Source: Lachnospiraceae bacterium
GTDB taxonomy: Bacteria > Bacillota > Clostridia > Lachnospirales > Lachnospiraceae
NCBI GenBank assembly: GCA_014804615.1
Contig: JAAUZL010000005.1
Span: 49,416-83,700 of the forward strand
Reading direction: 5' to 3'
DNA: 34,285 nt
The notes under the pieces were generated by a model, which did no database searches, was not told where the DNA came from, and worked only from the letters and a program-made list of their open reading frames with translations. This document shows, piece by piece, positions 33,901-34,285 of the stretch. The position numbers were made by a program, and so were the translations under genes. Each line of letters starts with the position of its first letter. The stretch's first letter is position 1.

Positions 33901-34285
33901 GGCATCCCACAACATTTCCTACGTTATCACCGGTGATACCGCCCGTGTAGTGCGCGCCCGTGATGGTGCCATTGGCCTCACTGTCCATCAACACACCGCT
34001 GATCTCATTGTATCCCACGATACCGCCCACATAGTCATTGGCCTCCACCGTACCGTCAAATACACAGTTTAACAGGATACCACTGTTATCCCCTACTATA
34101 CCTCCCACTACCATCTGCTTCCCGGTGGGTCTGATCGTACCCTCCACCCGCAGATTAGCGATAACCGCTGTTTTTTGTGTCTCATTGAACAATCCCACAT
34201 AGGAAATCGGCTTGCGCACCGTAAATCCGCTGATCGTGTGACCCTGCCCGTTGAAATAGCCGCCGAAGGTCGGTATGGAGACAAA
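30968..34285 (-). CDS. Large GLUG-repeat surface protein with helical insertion, N-terminus beyond window
   Basis: At least 1105 residues are open to the right edge; the start lies outside. A GTG at 34219 is in frame, but the coding continues upstream through FGGYFNGQGHTISGF, a typical GLUG/beta-helix beginning. GLUG-like repeats (YVGGIVGYN, YTGGITGDN, NVGGIVGRQ, DVGGIVGQA) fill about residues 15-230. A long helical, heptad-like region follows, with a middle insert, to about 640. GLUG repeats then resume (YAGGVCGLQ, YVGGIAGQS, YVAGIAGYG). A beta-rich unit with an InlB/Flg_new-like FYADEEEVGVEE segment comes next. The last 44 residues are a transmembrane helix (VYIVVGGVVLLLVVILLI) and a Lys/Arg- then Glu-rich tail. 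It is anchored by a helix, not by LPxTG. Adhesion or glycan contact is a guess. Confidence 0.88.
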   Translation of the reverse strand, partial: FVSIPTFGGYFNGQGHTISGFTVRKPISYVGLFNETQKTAVIANLRVEGTIRPTGKQMVVGGIVGDNSGILLNCVFDGTVEANDYVGGIVGYNEISGVLMDSEANGTITGAHYTGGITGDNVGNVVGCLNRADVNISNEDKTMSLDDINLDQYAAGILGSLGSEGDEKSDKLSTTENTVDTGGIAGLSTGIVQSCVNEGTIGYEHVGYNVGGIVGRQSGYVYACANKGKIYGRKDVGGIVGQAEPYIAIDLSEDIVRQLSDHIDILHDQVGKMLDDAGDRSDVLSNRLSVIRDFADRALDDTHFLADRTVEWTDSMMDSVNEAVSRFDYVLDETAKDGGVIDHATDAAGDVKDAAKKLEDMVKDMDLYRYMTPEEKEAYDQAKKAIEEAGKEHAENVAKATEAYENYYIDVARSEDTTYEYDLYPVTESGVVTNWEDPYHDDVPGAYIGIIGWVHHSDTEDREFPLSDDSPQAEADRQVQEKAAQNMQDNASTVATAASDYADEQYKAAHGEDYTADMQKYLKIMSDIAANHADEMTDDARKELQAAVSSAKNAAENLEDMGNETRDILTTLNEKSDIAFPQLGGDYRSATGSLNSNLKNISENMGYLNDEMSSSGDLLGDDLSDINDEFSEIMLLYTDALDGVLDMDYSNIYEDESQENAEESIDATVANCTNNGIVEADLNVSGIVGTMAIEYDFDLESDVTGFDEARANSTFLTKCVLRQNINQANVKAQKSYAGGVCGLQEMGMVLRCENYGRIESTTGDYVGGIAGQSLSHIKQSYAKCTVLGGEYVAGIAGYGNGIESCCAMVKVKEASAFSGAIAGKTADEAEIVGNYFVSDEIAGIDRISYSGKAEPTSYETLLQIEGIPANFRRMKITFYADEEEVGVEECAYGGSVELEKYPNIPVKEGFYADWDNKELVNVRLDEDVTVEYVRYLTTLAGSWLRENGQSSLLVDGMFAQEDELTVDKLGTDSVQVMLADSFSKEPQELTECWQIDIPDDGALSHQVRYQAPQGQTEGVEIYVQDAAGWHKAETELMGIYHLFSVEGGSVKIAVIVTEKGIMDYIVYIVVGGVVLLLVVILLIRKKKKRRKTRKEEEVEEIEKEE

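Overview
The window looks like a chromosomal segment of a Gram-positive clostridial gut anaerobe, most likely Lachnospiraceae. The signs are strong AGGAGG-type ribosome binding sites, many ATGA overlaps, sigma-A-like promoters, and families common in that group (ketopantoate-reductase-like protein, PD-(D/E)XK transposase-type protein, DUF4291, GLUG-repeat surface protein). This placement is inference from gene content; no rRNA or tRNA is present to test it.

Layout. (1) 1-2159, minus: a GH3 glycoside hydrolase cut by the left edge, with its own promoter. (2) 2250-9395, minus: two consecutive regulatory/transport sets. First in transcription order is an OmpR-type regulator and histidine kinase (9395-7408). 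Then come an FtsX-type ABC permease, its MacB/LolD-like ATPase, a second regulator and a second kinase (7353-2250). (3) 9567-11996, plus, divergent from set 2: a three-gene lantibiotic-protection-type ABC transporter (ATPase with E-loop plus two six-helix permeases). It closely resembles the LanFEG/CprABC arrangement beside a CprRK-like kinase/regulator pair. (4) 12048-13205, minus: a ketopantoate reductase family enzyme and a small acidic protein. (5) 13431-22806, plus: a ten-gene Mrp/Mbh-type cation/proton antiporter operon behind a near-consensus promoter. Its order is E, F, G, MbhD, MbhE+B fusion, C, then four antiporter-like (MrpA/MrpD/NuoL) subunits. A small membrane protein and a strong bidirectional terminator follow. 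(6) 23303-30859: an accessory stretch with an AraC-type regulator carrying a large helical domain, a lipoprotein with an Ig-like C-terminal region, a small duplicated-domain protein, a DUF4291 protein, gene remnants, a PD-(D/E)XK protein, an internally deleted tRNA 2'-phosphotransferase (kptA) and an A+T-rich transglutaminase-fold protein. (7) 30968-34285, minus: a very large membrane-anchored GLUG-repeat surface protein whose N-terminus lies beyond the right edge.

How the parts may work together. Regions 2 and 3 form a cell-envelope stress / antimicrobial peptide defence island: two kinases sense, two regulators act, and two different ABC systems (FtsX-type and LanFEG-type) respond. Region 5 is a stand-alone ion-translocating membrane complex. 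It matches the Mrp-derived membrane half of archaeal Mbh hydrogenase in order, but has four antiporter modules and no hydrogenase or complex-I catalytic subunit beside it. That is the most unusual system in the window. Region 6 has the mixed strand use, decayed genes and base-composition shifts of a turnover hotspot.
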